DNA of 64,000 nucleotides from Burkholderiales bacterium (lineage in GTDB: Bacteria > Pseudomonadota > Gammaproteobacteria > Burkholderiales > Burkholderiaceae_C), in contig JACRAZ010000003.1 of assembly GCA_016213205.1 (NCBI GenBank), forward strand, positions 43,729 to 107,728. Reading direction: 5' to 3'. A model generated the notes under the pieces. The model searched no databases and had not been told where the DNA came from. It saw only the letters and a list, made by a program, of their open reading frames with translations. The stretch's first letter is position 1, and each line of letters starts with the position of its first letter. This document shows, in pieces, positions 56,532 to 64,000 of the stretch. A program made the position numbers and the translations under genes.

Positions 56532-57443
56532 ATGCGCCGCATGCCGCCCCTGCCCGCCGACCGCCTGGTGATCGCGCTCTCCTCGCGCGCCTTGTTCGAC
56601 TTCGAGGACGAGAACCGCGTCTTCGAGGCCCATGACGACCGCGCCTACATGCAACTGCAGCTGCAGCGCCTGGAGCAGCCGGCGCGGCCCGGCGTGGCCT
56701 TCTCGCTGGTGCGCAAGCTGCTGGCCTTCAACCAGCCCGAGGCCACCCGGGTGGAGGTGGTGATCCTCTCGCGCAACGACCCGGTCTCGGGCCTGCGCGT
56801 GTTCCGCTCCTGCCAGCACTACGGGCTGCCGATCGAGCGCGGCGTGTTCACCCGCGGCGAATCGCCCTGGCGCTACCTGCGGCCGCTGGCCGCGCGGCTG
56901 TTCCTGTCGGCCAACGAGGCTGATGTGCGCTCGGCACTGGACGCCGGCGTGCCCGCCGCACGGGTGCTGCCGCACAGCGCGCGCGCCTCGGACGCCCACC
57001 CGCGCGAGTTGCGCATCGCCTTCGATGGCGACGCGGTGCTGTTCTCCGACGAGGCCGAGCGGGTGTACCAGCGCGACGGCCTGGACGCCTTCCAGGCCCA
57101 CGAACGCAGCCAGGCCGCCACGCCGCTGCCGCCCGGCCCCTTCAAGCCGCTGCTGGACGCCCTGCAGCAGCTGCAGCAGGCGGCCGACCCGGCGGGCATG
57201 CGCATCCGCACCGCGCTGGTCACCGCCCGCAGCGCACCGGCCCACGAGCGTGCGATCCGCACGCTGATGGACTGGCACATCGAGGTCGACGAGGCCATGT
57301 TCCTCGGCGGCCTGCCCAAGGGCGAATTCCTGCGCGAGTTCGAGCCCGACTTCTTCTTCGACGACCAGACGCGCCATGTCGACAGCGCCGCGCCGCACGT
57401 GCCGGCGGGGCACGTGGCGGCGGGCGTGAGCAACCCGGCCTGA
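56532..57443 (+). CDS. cytosolic 5'-nucleotidase (NT5C1-like family)
   Basis: A 303-residue HAD-type nucleotidase resembling the 5'-nucleotidase family of vertebrate cN-I. Characteristic parts are LVIALSSRALFDFEDENRVF, VILSRNDPVSGLRVF, LRIAFDGDAVLFSDEAE (catalytic Asp pair) and a C-terminal DFFFDDQTRH. It would dephosphorylate nucleoside monophosphates. It starts 71 bp after the AAA ATPase and is followed after five bases by the protease gene. Confidence 0.88.
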   Translation: MRRMPPLPADRLVIALSSRALFDFEDENRVFEAHDDRAYMQLQLQRLEQPARPGVAFSLVRKLLAFNQPEATRVEVVILSRNDPVSGLRVFRSCQHYGLPIERGVFTRGESPWRYLRPLAARLFLSANEADVRSALDAGVPAARVLPHSARASDAHPRELRIAFDGDAVLFSDEAERVYQRDGLDAFQAHERSQAATPLPPGPFKPLLDALQQLQQAADPAGMRIRTALVTARSAPAHERAIRTLMDWHIEVDEAMFLGGLPKGEFLREFEPDFFFDDQTRHVDSAAPHVPAGHVAAGVSNPA

Positions 57444-57448
57444 ACACC

Positions 57449-60400
57449 ATGATCACCCTGTCGCACCGCCGCCTGCCGGGCCGTCCGGCCCGTTGGTTCG
57501 CCCTCTGGCTGGCCCTCTGGCTGGCCTTGGCCTGCGCGCCGGCGCGGGCCCAGCCGGCCACCGGCTTCTACCGCTTCCCGGCGCTGCAGGGCCAGCAGCT
57601 GTGGTTCACCGCCGAGGGCGACATCTGGCGCGTGGGCACCACCGGCGGCCGCGCCGAGCGCATCACCACCCACCCGGGCTACGAGACCCATCCCGCGGTG
57701 TCGCCAGACGGGCGCTGGCTGGCCTTCGTCGGCGCCTACGAGGGCAGCCCCGATGTCTACCTGATGCCCACCACCGGCGGCACGCCGCGCCGGCTCAGCT
57801 GGTTCGGCGCCCGGGTGCAGGTGTGGGGCTGGACACCGGACGGCGAGGTGCTGGCCACCGCGCCCGCGGCCAGCGGCGCACCGGACCTGCAGCTCTACGC
57901 GATAGCCCCTGCCACCGGCCTGCAGCGCACGCTGCCCGTGGGCCAGGCCAGCGACGGCGCGCTCAGCGCCGATGGCAAGACCCTGTACTTCAGCCGCGGC
58001 GGCCTGCGTGGCGACAACGTGCGCGCCTACCGCGGCGGCGCCACCGCGCGGCTGTGGCAGCTGGCGCTGGGCGGCCCGGCCGAAGCACGGCCGCTGCTCA
58101 GCCACGAAGCCGGCCACAAGCGGCCGATGCCCTATCTGGCGCGCCAGGGCGGCGTTGCACAGCCGCGGGTGGCCTTCCTGTCCGACCGCGACGGGCGCTT
58201 CAACCTCTGGTCGGTGGACGCCGCTGGCGGCGACCTGCGCCAGCACACCCACCACCGCGAGCTCGACATCCGCCACGCGTCGATCGACGATGGCCGCGTC
58301 ATTTACGCGCTAGGGGCCGACCTGCACCTGGTGGACCTCGCCACCGGCCAGGACCAGCGGCTGGACATCACGCTGGGTGGCGACTTCGACCACCAGCGCA
58401 CCCGCTGGCTCACGCGGGCGCAGGACTTCCTCAGCCACGTGGCCTTGTCACCCGATGGCCAGCGCGTGGCGCTGACGGTGCGCGGCCGCATCGCCACCGT
58501 GGGCGCGGCCGGCCTGCGCCGCGCCGAGGCCGCGCTGCCGGCCGACGCACGCTGCCGCGCGGGCACCTTCGGCCATGATGGCCGCCAGGTGTTCGCCCTG
58601 TGCGACATGGCGCCCGCCGACGAGGTGGAAGTCTGGCGCCTGCCCGCCAACGGGGTGGGCTCGCCGGTGCGCATCACCACCGGCGCCAGTGTGCTGCGCC
58701 TGCAGCTGCAGCCCTCGCCGGACGGCCGCTGGCTGGCCCACCACGACAAGGACGGACGCCTCTGGCTCACCGCCCTCACGCCGCAGGGCGGCGGCAAGAC
58801 CGTGCAGGTGGCCGATGCCAGCGCGCTGGACAACGACACGCCGCTGGTCTGGTCGCCGGACAGCCGCGCACTGGCCTTCACGCGCGCCCAGCCGCCCAGC
58901 CTGCGCAGCCAGCTCGTGCTGTACCGCCTGGGCGAAGGCGATGGTCCCGGCCGCAGCGAGGTGCTGACCAGCGACCGCTACGACAGTGGCGCCCCCGCGT
59001 TCACGCCGGATGGCAAGTGGCTGTACTTCCTGTCCGACCGGCACTTCAGCGCCAGCAACCGCCACCCCTGGGGCGACCGCGACCTCGGGCCCTTCTTCGA
59101 GCGCCGCAGCCGGGTCTATGCACTGGCGCTGCAACCCGGGCTGCGCTTCCCGTTCCGGCCCCGTGACGAGCTCTCGATGGGTACCCCCGAGGCCACCGCC
59201 ACGCGGCAGGCCGCACCGGCCGCATCGGCCACGTCGGCTGCAGCCCCCGCAGCGGCCAAGGCAGGCCCGGCGGCGGGGGCCGCGCTGCCGGCCATCACCT
59301 TCCCCGGCCTGGCACAGCGCCTGCACGAAGTGCCGCTGGCGCCTGGCAACTACCTCACGCTGCGCACCGACGGCAAGCGCCTGTACCTGCTGGAGCGCGA
59401 CAGCACCCCGGAAGGCCGGCGCACCCTGCGCACGCTGGCCATCGAGGACAACGAGCCCAAGCCCGAGCCCTTCATGGCCGATGTGCGGCAGGTCGAGGTC
59501 ACGCCCGACGGCAAGCGCCTGCTGGTGGTGAAGGCTGGCCCGGGGGCGGCGGCCGGCGACATCCTGCTGCTCGATGCCGGCGCCAAGGCGCCGGCCGAGC
59601 TGGCGCGCCACACCGTGCGCTGGGCCGACTGGCCGCTGGCCGTGGAGCCGCGGGCCGAATGGCGCCAGATGTTCGCCGACGCCTGGCGCATGCAGCGCGA
59701 CCACTTGTACGACCCCGGCCTGCACGGCGTGGACTGGCCCGCGGTGCGCCGGCGATTCGAGCCGCTGGTCGACCGCGTGACCGACCGGGCCGAGCTCAAC
59801 GAGCTGCTGGCGCAGATGGTCAGCGAGCTCGGCCTGCTGCACAGCCAGGTCGGCACCCCCGACCTGCGCGCCGGCCCCGAGCAGATCACCCTGGCGGGCC
59901 TGGGCGCGCGGCTGTCGCCGGTGGCCGAGGGCTTGCGCATTGACGCGCTGTACCGCGGCGACCCGGAGCTGCCGTCCGAGGCCCCGCCGCTGGCGGCCCC
60001 GGGCGTGCAGGCGCAGGCCGGCGAGATCATCACCGCGGTGAACGGCCGCAACACACGCGGGCTGCCGGGCATCGCCCCGGTGCTGCGTGGCCTGGCCGGC
60101 CGCCAGGTGCTGCTGGACCTGCGCCGCCCGGACGGCAGCACCCGGCAGGCCGTGGTGACGCCGGTGGACGCCCGGCGCGAGGCCGCGCTGCGTTACGGCG
60201 ACTGGGAAGCCGGCCGCGCCGAACGCGTGCAGCAAGCCGGCGGCGGCCGCATCGGCTACCTGCACCTGCGCGCCATGGGCGGCGACGACATCGCCACCTT
60301 CGCCCGCGAGTTCTATGCCCAGCTCGACCGCGAAGCGCTGGTGATCGACGTGCGGGGCAACACCGGCGGCAACATCGACAGCTGGATCATCGAGAAGCTG

Positions 60401-60865
60401 CTGCGCCGCACCTGGGCCTACTGGCAGCGGCGCTCACCGGTGGGGCTGCCGCCCTACGGCAACATGCAGCAGAGCTTCCGCGGCCACCTGGCGGTGCTGA
60501 TCGACGAGACCACCTACTCCGACGGCGAGACCTTCGCCGCCGGGGTGCAGCGGCTCAAGCTCGGCACGCTGGTGGGCCGGCCCACGGCGGGCGCGGGCGT
60601 GTGGCTGTCCGATCGCAACCGCCTGCTCGACAACGGCATCCTGCGCGCGGCCGAATCGGGGCAGTTCACGCCGGACGGGCAGTGGCTGATCGAGGGCCGC
60701 GGCGTCAGCCCCGACATCGAGGTAGACAACCCGCCACGCGCCAGCTTCGAGGGCCAGGATGCGCAGCTCGATGCCGCGGTGGCCCAGCTGCTGCGGCGCC
60801 TGTCCGAGCAGCCCTTGCCGGTGCCGCGGGCGCCGGCCTATCCCAGGCCCTACCGGCAACCGTGA
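57449..60865 (+). CDS. Tricorn protease-like S41 peptidase
   Basis: A large exported peptidase of 1138 residues. A signal peptide (about 1-34) is followed by two beta-propeller regions with WD/TolB-like repeats (for example HPAVSPDGRWLAFVG), an Ala/Pro-rich linker near 580-615, a tricorn helical core, a PDZ domain (about 815-900) and the S41 catalytic domain. The likely His is in ELGLLHSQVG, the Ser in ETTYSDGETFAAG and the Glu in LIEGRGVSPDIEVD. Cytosolic archaeal Tricorn lacks the signal peptide, so this form is probably periplasmic. Confidence 0.9.
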   Translation: MITLSHRRLPGRPARWFALWLALWLALACAPARAQPATGFYRFPALQGQQLWFTAEGDIWRVGTTGGRAERITTHPGYETHPAVSPDGRWLAFVGAYEGSPDVYLMPTTGGTPRRLSWFGARVQVWGWTPDGEVLATAPAASGAPDLQLYAIAPATGLQRTLPVGQASDGALSADGKTLYFSRGGLRGDNVRAYRGGATARLWQLALGGPAEARPLLSHEAGHKRPMPYLARQGGVAQPRVAFLSDRDGRFNLWSVDAAGGDLRQHTHHRELDIRHASIDDGRVIYALGADLHLVDLATGQDQRLDITLGGDFDHQRTRWLTRAQDFLSHVALSPDGQRVALTVRGRIATVGAAGLRRAEAALPADARCRAGTFGHDGRQVFALCDMAPADEVEVWRLPANGVGSPVRITTGASVLRLQLQPSPDGRWLAHHDKDGRLWLTALTPQGGGKTVQVADASALDNDTPLVWSPDSRALAFTRAQPPSLRSQLVLYRLGEGDGPGRSEVLTSDRYDSGAPAFTPDGKWLYFLSDRHFSASNRHPWGDRDLGPFFERRSRVYALALQPGLRFPFRPRDELSMGTPEATATRQAAPAASATSAAAPAAAKAGPAAGAALPAITFPGLAQRLHEVPLAPGNYLTLRTDGKRLYLLERDSTPEGRRTLRTLAIEDNEPKPEPFMADVRQVEVTPDGKRLLVVKAGPGAAAGDILLLDAGAKAPAELARHTVRWADWPLAVEPRAEWRQMFADAWRMQRDHLYDPGLHGVDWPAVRRRFEPLVDRVTDRAELNELLAQMVSELGLLHSQVGTPDLRAGPEQITLAGLGARLSPVAEGLRIDALYRGDPELPSEAPPLAAPGVQAQAGEIITAVNGRNTRGLPGIAPVLRGLAGRQVLLDLRRPDGSTRQAVVTPVDARREAALRYGDWEAGRAERVQQAGGGRIGYLHLRAMGGDDIATFAREFYAQLDREALVIDVRGNTGGNIDSWIIEKLLRRTWAYWQRRSPVGLPPYGNMQQSFRGHLAVLIDETTYSDGETFAAGVQRLKLGTLVGRPTAGAGVWLSDRNRLLDNGILRAAESGQFTPDGQWLIEGRGVSPDIEVDNPPRASFEGQDAQLDAAVAQLLRRLSEQPLPVPRAPAYPRPYRQP

Positions 60866-60887
60866 GCGGCCAGCCGGGGGCGCGCGC

Positions 60888-61598
60888 TCAATCGACGGTG
60901 TAGTTGCGCAGGCGTGCCAGGTCCAGCACCCGCACGCCGCCGTACTCGATGCGGATCAGCCCCTGCTCGCGCAGCGCATTGAGCGCCTCGTTCACCCGCT
61001 GGCGCGACAGGCCCACCAGGTAGGCCAGCTCCTGCTGGGTGATGCGCAGCAGTTCCCCCACGCCCGGGTAGAGCACCGGGTGGAACAGCGCGGCCAGGTT
61101 GCGGGCCACGCGCACGTCGGGGTGGCTCTGGCGATCGATCTCCCGCGCGGCGATGAACTGGCCCAGGCGCTCGTTCAACTGGTTCATCACGAAGCGGTTG
61201 AACGGGATGCTGCGGTCCAGCAGGCTGGTGAACTCGTCGATCGGCAGGCCCGCGACGACGCTGCGGCGCAGGGCCTCGATGTGGTACCGGTAGTCCTCGC
61301 GCTTGAGCAGCGTGCCCTCGCCGAACCAGGCACCCGGCGGGATGCCGGTGAAGGTGATCGGGGCGCCGCCCGCGCCGTCGTTGCTCATCTTCAGCATGCC
61401 CTCGATCACGCCGAACCAGTAGGTGGGCGGGCGGCCGATGCGGCAGATGCGGTCGCCCGGCAGCGCCGTGGCCACCATCAGCGTGGCGCTGGCGCGCGCG
61501 CGGTCTTCCGGCGACAACACCTTCAGCCACGGGATCGAGTCGAGCTCGGCCGCCGTGGGTGCGCGTGCGCGCTGGCGCAGGCTGGGCGTGATGTTCAT
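60888..61598 (-). CDS. Crp/Fnr family transcriptional regulator
   Basis: A 236-residue regulator with an N-terminal cyclic-nucleotide-type sensor fold (PPGAWFGEGTLL at the phosphate-binding cassette position), a dimerisation helix and a C-terminal HTH (ITQQELAYLVGLSRQRVNEALNALREQGLI). There is no N-terminal Cys cluster, so it is not an iron-sulfur FNR. The cassette lacks the Arg-Ser pair of CRP, so cAMP binding is doubtful. The ATG at 61598 is preferred over the TTG one codon earlier. It is divergent from the acyl-CoA synthetase operon. Confidence 0.92.
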   Translation of the reverse strand: MNITPSLRQRARAPTAAELDSIPWLKVLSPEDRARASATLMVATALPGDRICRIGRPPTYWFGVIEGMLKMSNDGAGGAPITFTGIPPGAWFGEGTLLKREDYRYHIEALRRSVVAGLPIDEFTSLLDRSIPFNRFVMNQLNERLGQFIAAREIDRQSHPDVRVARNLAALFHPVLYPGVGELLRITQQELAYLVGLSRQRVNEALNALREQGLIRIEYGGVRVLDLARLRNYTVD

Positions 61599-61640
61599 CA
61601 AGAACTGCGGGTAAGCACCGCCTGGGATGGACCCTAGGAT

Positions 61641-61656
61641 TGTCGTTGGACCGACA
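61641..61656. promoter_or_regulatory. candidate Crp/Fnr-type operator
   Basis: TGTCG-N6-CGACA is an inverted repeat with the same arm length and spacer as CRP/FNR boxes (TGTGA-N6-TCACA). It lies in the 141-bp region between a divergent Crp/Fnr-family gene and the acyl-CoA synthetase operon, 43 bp from one start codon and 84 bp from the other. Confidence 0.55.
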
Positions 61657-61739
61657 TCCGGACGTCAAACCAAGGCCTAGCATTCGGCTCCAACCCCGAT
61701 GCGTCCTGCCTGGCAGGCCATCGACTCTCAGGAGCAGCG

Positions 61740-63686
61740 GTGCAAACGACCTTTCCCCGCCTGATGCTCGACCATGCGCAGCAGCGCCCGCAGGCGCCGG
61801 CGCTGCGCGAAAAGAGCTATGGCATCTGGCAGACCCTGAGCTGGGCCGACCTGGCCACCCTGGTGCGCCAGCTGGCCTGCGGCATGGCCGAGGCCGGCGT
61901 GGCCCGCGGCGAGCACGTGGTGGTGGTGGGCGAGAACCGGCCGCGCCTGTATGCGGCGATGCTGGCCGCGCAATCGCTCGGCGCGGTGCCGGTGCCGCTG
62001 TACCAGGACGCGGTGGCCACCGAGTTCGTGTTCCCGATCAACAACGCCGAGGTGCGTTTCGCGGTGGTGGAAGACCAGGAGCAGGTGGACAAGCTGCTCG
62101 AGATCCGCGAGCAATGCCCCCGGCTCGAGCGCCTGTGGTTCGACGACCCGCGCGGCCTGCGCAAGTACGACGAGCCGGGCCTGGCCGCGCTGGACGCGCT
62201 GATCGAGGCCGGCAAGGCCCGCCAGGCGCGTGACCCCGGCTTCTTCGATGCCGAGGTGGCCCGCTCGCAGCCGCAGGACGTGGCGGCGATGTTCTTCACC
62301 TCCGGCACCACCGGCAACCCCAAGGGCGTGGTGCACACCCACTTCACGCTGCTGGACCGCGCGAACGCCGGCAAGGTGTTCGACAAGCTCACCGAGCGCG
62401 AGGAAGTGCTGGCCTACCTGCCGCCGGCCTGGATCGGCCAGAACATCTTCAGCTACGCGCAGTGGCTGGCCTGCGGCTACGTGGTGAACTGCCCGGAATC
62501 GAACGCCACGGTGACCATCGACCTGAAGGAAGTGGGCCCCACCTACTACTTTGCGCCGCCGCGCATCTTCGAGGGCCTGCTCACCAGCGTGATGATCCGC
62601 ATGGAAGACGCCGGCGCGTTCAAGAAGTGGCTGTTCAAGACCTTCATGGCCGTGGCCCGGCGCGTGGGGCCTGCGCGCATGGACGGCAAGCCCGTCTCGG
62701 CCTTCGACCGCCTGCTGTGGCAGCTGGGCGACCTGTTCATCTACGGCCCGCTGCGCAACACGCTGGGCTTGTCGCGCGTGCGGGTGGCCTACACCGCGGG
62801 CGAGGCGATCGGGCCGGACCTGTTCACCTTCTACCGCTCGATCGGCATCAACCTGAAGCAGCTGTACGGCTCCACCGAGACCGCGGTGTTCGTGTGCCTG
62901 CAGCCCGACAACCAGGCCCGGGCCGACACGGTGGGCGTGCCGATCCAGGGCGTGGAGATCAAGCTGGCCGATTCGGGCGAGATCCTGGTCAAGTCGCCCG
63001 GGCTGCTGAAGGAGTACTACAAGAACCCCGCCGCCACCGCCGAGGTGCTCACGCCCGAGGGCTGGTACCACACCGGTGATGCCGGCTTCATCGACGCCGG
63101 CGGCCACCTGAAGATCATCGACCGCGCCAAGGACGTGGGCCGCATCGTCGGCGGCCCCAACGACGGCGCGATGTTCGCGCCCAAGTACGTGGAGAACAAG
63201 CTGAAGTTCTTCCCGCACATCAAGGAGGCGGTGGCCTTCGGCGACCAGCGTGACCGCGTGTGCGCCTTCATCAACATCGACTTCGAGGCCGTGGGCAACT
63301 GGGCCGAGAAGCGCAACCTGCCCTACGCCGGCTACACCGACCTGGCGCAGAAGCCCGAGGTCTACCAGCTCATCCGCGAATGCGTGGAGCAGGTCAATGC
63401 CGACCTGGCGCAGGACAAGCTGCTCGCCGGCAGCCAGATCAGCCGCTTCCTGGTGCTGCACAAGGAACTCGACGCCGACGACGGCGAGATGACCCGCACC
63501 CGCAAGGTCAAGCGCGGCTACATCAACGACAAGTACCGGGTGCTGGTGGAGGCGCTGTACGACGGCAGGACCGAGCAGTTCATCGAGACCGCGGTGAAGT
63601 TCGAGGACGGGCGCACCGGCTCGATCTCGGCCACGCTGAAGATCATCGACACCAAGACCTATCCCGCCATGGGGCAAGCGGCATGA
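61740..63686 (+). CDS. AMP-dependent long-chain acyl-CoA synthetase
   Basis: A 648-residue adenylate-forming enzyme that activates a carboxylic acid to its CoA thioester. The P-loop is FFTSGTTGNPKGVVHTH, the A5 motif LYGSTETAV, the A7 motif WYHTGDAGFID and the A8 stretch KIIDRAKDVGRIVGG. The GTG at 61740 has AGGAG five bases before. It overlaps the following ABC ATPase by ATGA. This pairing, with a liv-type transporter behind, is common in Burkholderiales; the true substrate (fatty or aromatic acid) is unknown. Confidence 0.93.
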   Translation: MQTTFPRLMLDHAQQRPQAPALREKSYGIWQTLSWADLATLVRQLACGMAEAGVARGEHVVVVGENRPRLYAAMLAAQSLGAVPVPLYQDAVATEFVFPINNAEVRFAVVEDQEQVDKLLEIREQCPRLERLWFDDPRGLRKYDEPGLAALDALIEAGKARQARDPGFFDAEVARSQPQDVAAMFFTSGTTGNPKGVVHTHFTLLDRANAGKVFDKLTEREEVLAYLPPAWIGQNIFSYAQWLACGYVVNCPESNATVTIDLKEVGPTYYFAPPRIFEGLLTSVMIRMEDAGAFKKWLFKTFMAVARRVGPARMDGKPVSAFDRLLWQLGDLFIYGPLRNTLGLSRVRVAYTAGEAIGPDLFTFYRSIGINLKQLYGSTETAVFVCLQPDNQARADTVGVPIQGVEIKLADSGEILVKSPGLLKEYYKNPAATAEVLTPEGWYHTGDAGFIDAGGHLKIIDRAKDVGRIVGGPNDGAMFAPKYVENKLKFFPHIKEAVAFGDQRDRVCAFINIDFEAVGNWAEKRNLPYAGYTDLAQKPEVYQLIRECVEQVNADLAQDKLLAGSQISRFLVLHKELDADDGEMTRTRKVKRGYINDKYRVLVEALYDGRTEQFIETAVKFEDGRTGSISATLKIIDTKTYPAMGQAA

Positions 63687-64000
63687 ACGCAGAACGCCGG
63701 AGCGGGGATGTGATCCTCGACGTGAAGAACATCTCGCTGAGCTTCGGCGGCGTGAAGGCGCTCACCGACATCAGCTTCGACGTGCGCGAGCACGAGATCC
63801 GCGCCATCATCGGCCCCAACGGCGCCGGCAAGAGCTCGATGCTCAACTGCATCAACGGCGTCTACACGCCGCAACAGGGCTCGATCACCTTCCGCGGCAA
63901 GACCTTCAGCCACATGAACTCGCGCCAGGTGGCTGAGATGGGCGTGGCGCGCACCTTCCAGAACCTGGCGCTGTTCAAGGGCATGAGCGTGATCGACAAC
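63683..64000 (+). CDS. branched-chain amino acid-type ABC transporter ATPase (LivG-like), truncated by window
   Basis: The first 106 codons of an ABC ATPase. LSFGGVKALTDISFDV and Walker A GPNGAGKSS are followed by the Q-loop ARTFQNLALF, the LivG pattern. The 3' part and probably the permease and binding-protein genes lie beyond the right edge. It starts in an ATGA overlap with the acyl-CoA synthetase gene. Confidence 0.9.
   Translation, partial: MNAERRSGDVILDVKNISLSFGGVKALTDISFDVREHEIRAIIGPNGAGKSSMLNCINGVYTPQQGSITFRGKTFSHMNSRQVAEMGVARTFQNLALFKGMSVIDN

Noticed and set aside
61728..63677. A 649-codon minus-strand frame opposite the acyl-CoA synthetase
   Set aside because: Antisense shadow; the plus-strand enzyme has all adenylation motifs.

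Overview
The window reads as chromosomal DNA of a GC-rich betaproteobacterium of the order Burkholderiales, most likely near Rubrivivax, Leptothrix or Ideonella. This rests on gene order (pilMNOPQ-aroK-aroB-dgt-gltB divergent from the PBP1A gene, and cyaY head-to-head with lptM), an OmpC-type porin, a GC-rich codon style and a betaproteobacterial type II secretion cluster. The genus is an inference; no rRNA or tRNA gene was seen.

Layout. 1-15.3 kb (minus strand): gltB (cut by the left edge), a REP-associated tyrosine transposase with a small inverted repeat beside the gltB promoter, dgt, aroB, aroK, an Ig-repeat lipoprotein and the type IV pilus assembly operon pilMNOPQ. 15.6-28.1 kb: PBP1A, cyaY/lptM, a four-gene peptide-type ABC importer without a binding protein, a porin with a textbook terminator, coq7, an OsmC-like protein, a likely small RNA with an anti-Shine-Dalgarno loop, ilvA and cobT. 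28.1-39.6 kb: a type II secretion system, gspC divergent from gspGHIJKLMNDEF, most genes coupled by 4-bp overlaps. 39.6-43.2 kb: a two-gene unit of unknown function, a membrane protein and a globin.

43.2-55.2 kb (minus strand) is the least ordinary region. A PEP-CTERM/PA14 protein, a PgaD-like protein, a PgaC-like glycosyltransferase and a PgaA-like TPR/barrel protein form an apparent polysaccharide synthesis and export operon without the PgaB deacetylase. A small membrane protein, an OmpR-family response regulator and two tandem paralogous hybrid sensor kinases follow. Five intergenic regions between 41.4 and 50.7 kb carry paired GAAAC-type half-sites in direct orientation, about two or three helical turns apart (22, 23, 22, 33, 33 bp). 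They lie upstream of the regulator, the small membrane protein, the globin, the membrane protein and the two-gene unit. I propose these as a regulon, possibly of the encoded response regulator.

55.4-64 kb (plus strand unless noted): a lone AAA ATPase, a cytosolic 5'-nucleotidase, a Tricorn-like S41 protease, a Crp/Fnr-family regulator (minus) with a CRP-geometry palindrome in its divergent promoter region, and the start of an acyl-CoA synthetase plus branched-chain-type ABC transporter operon that runs off the right edge.
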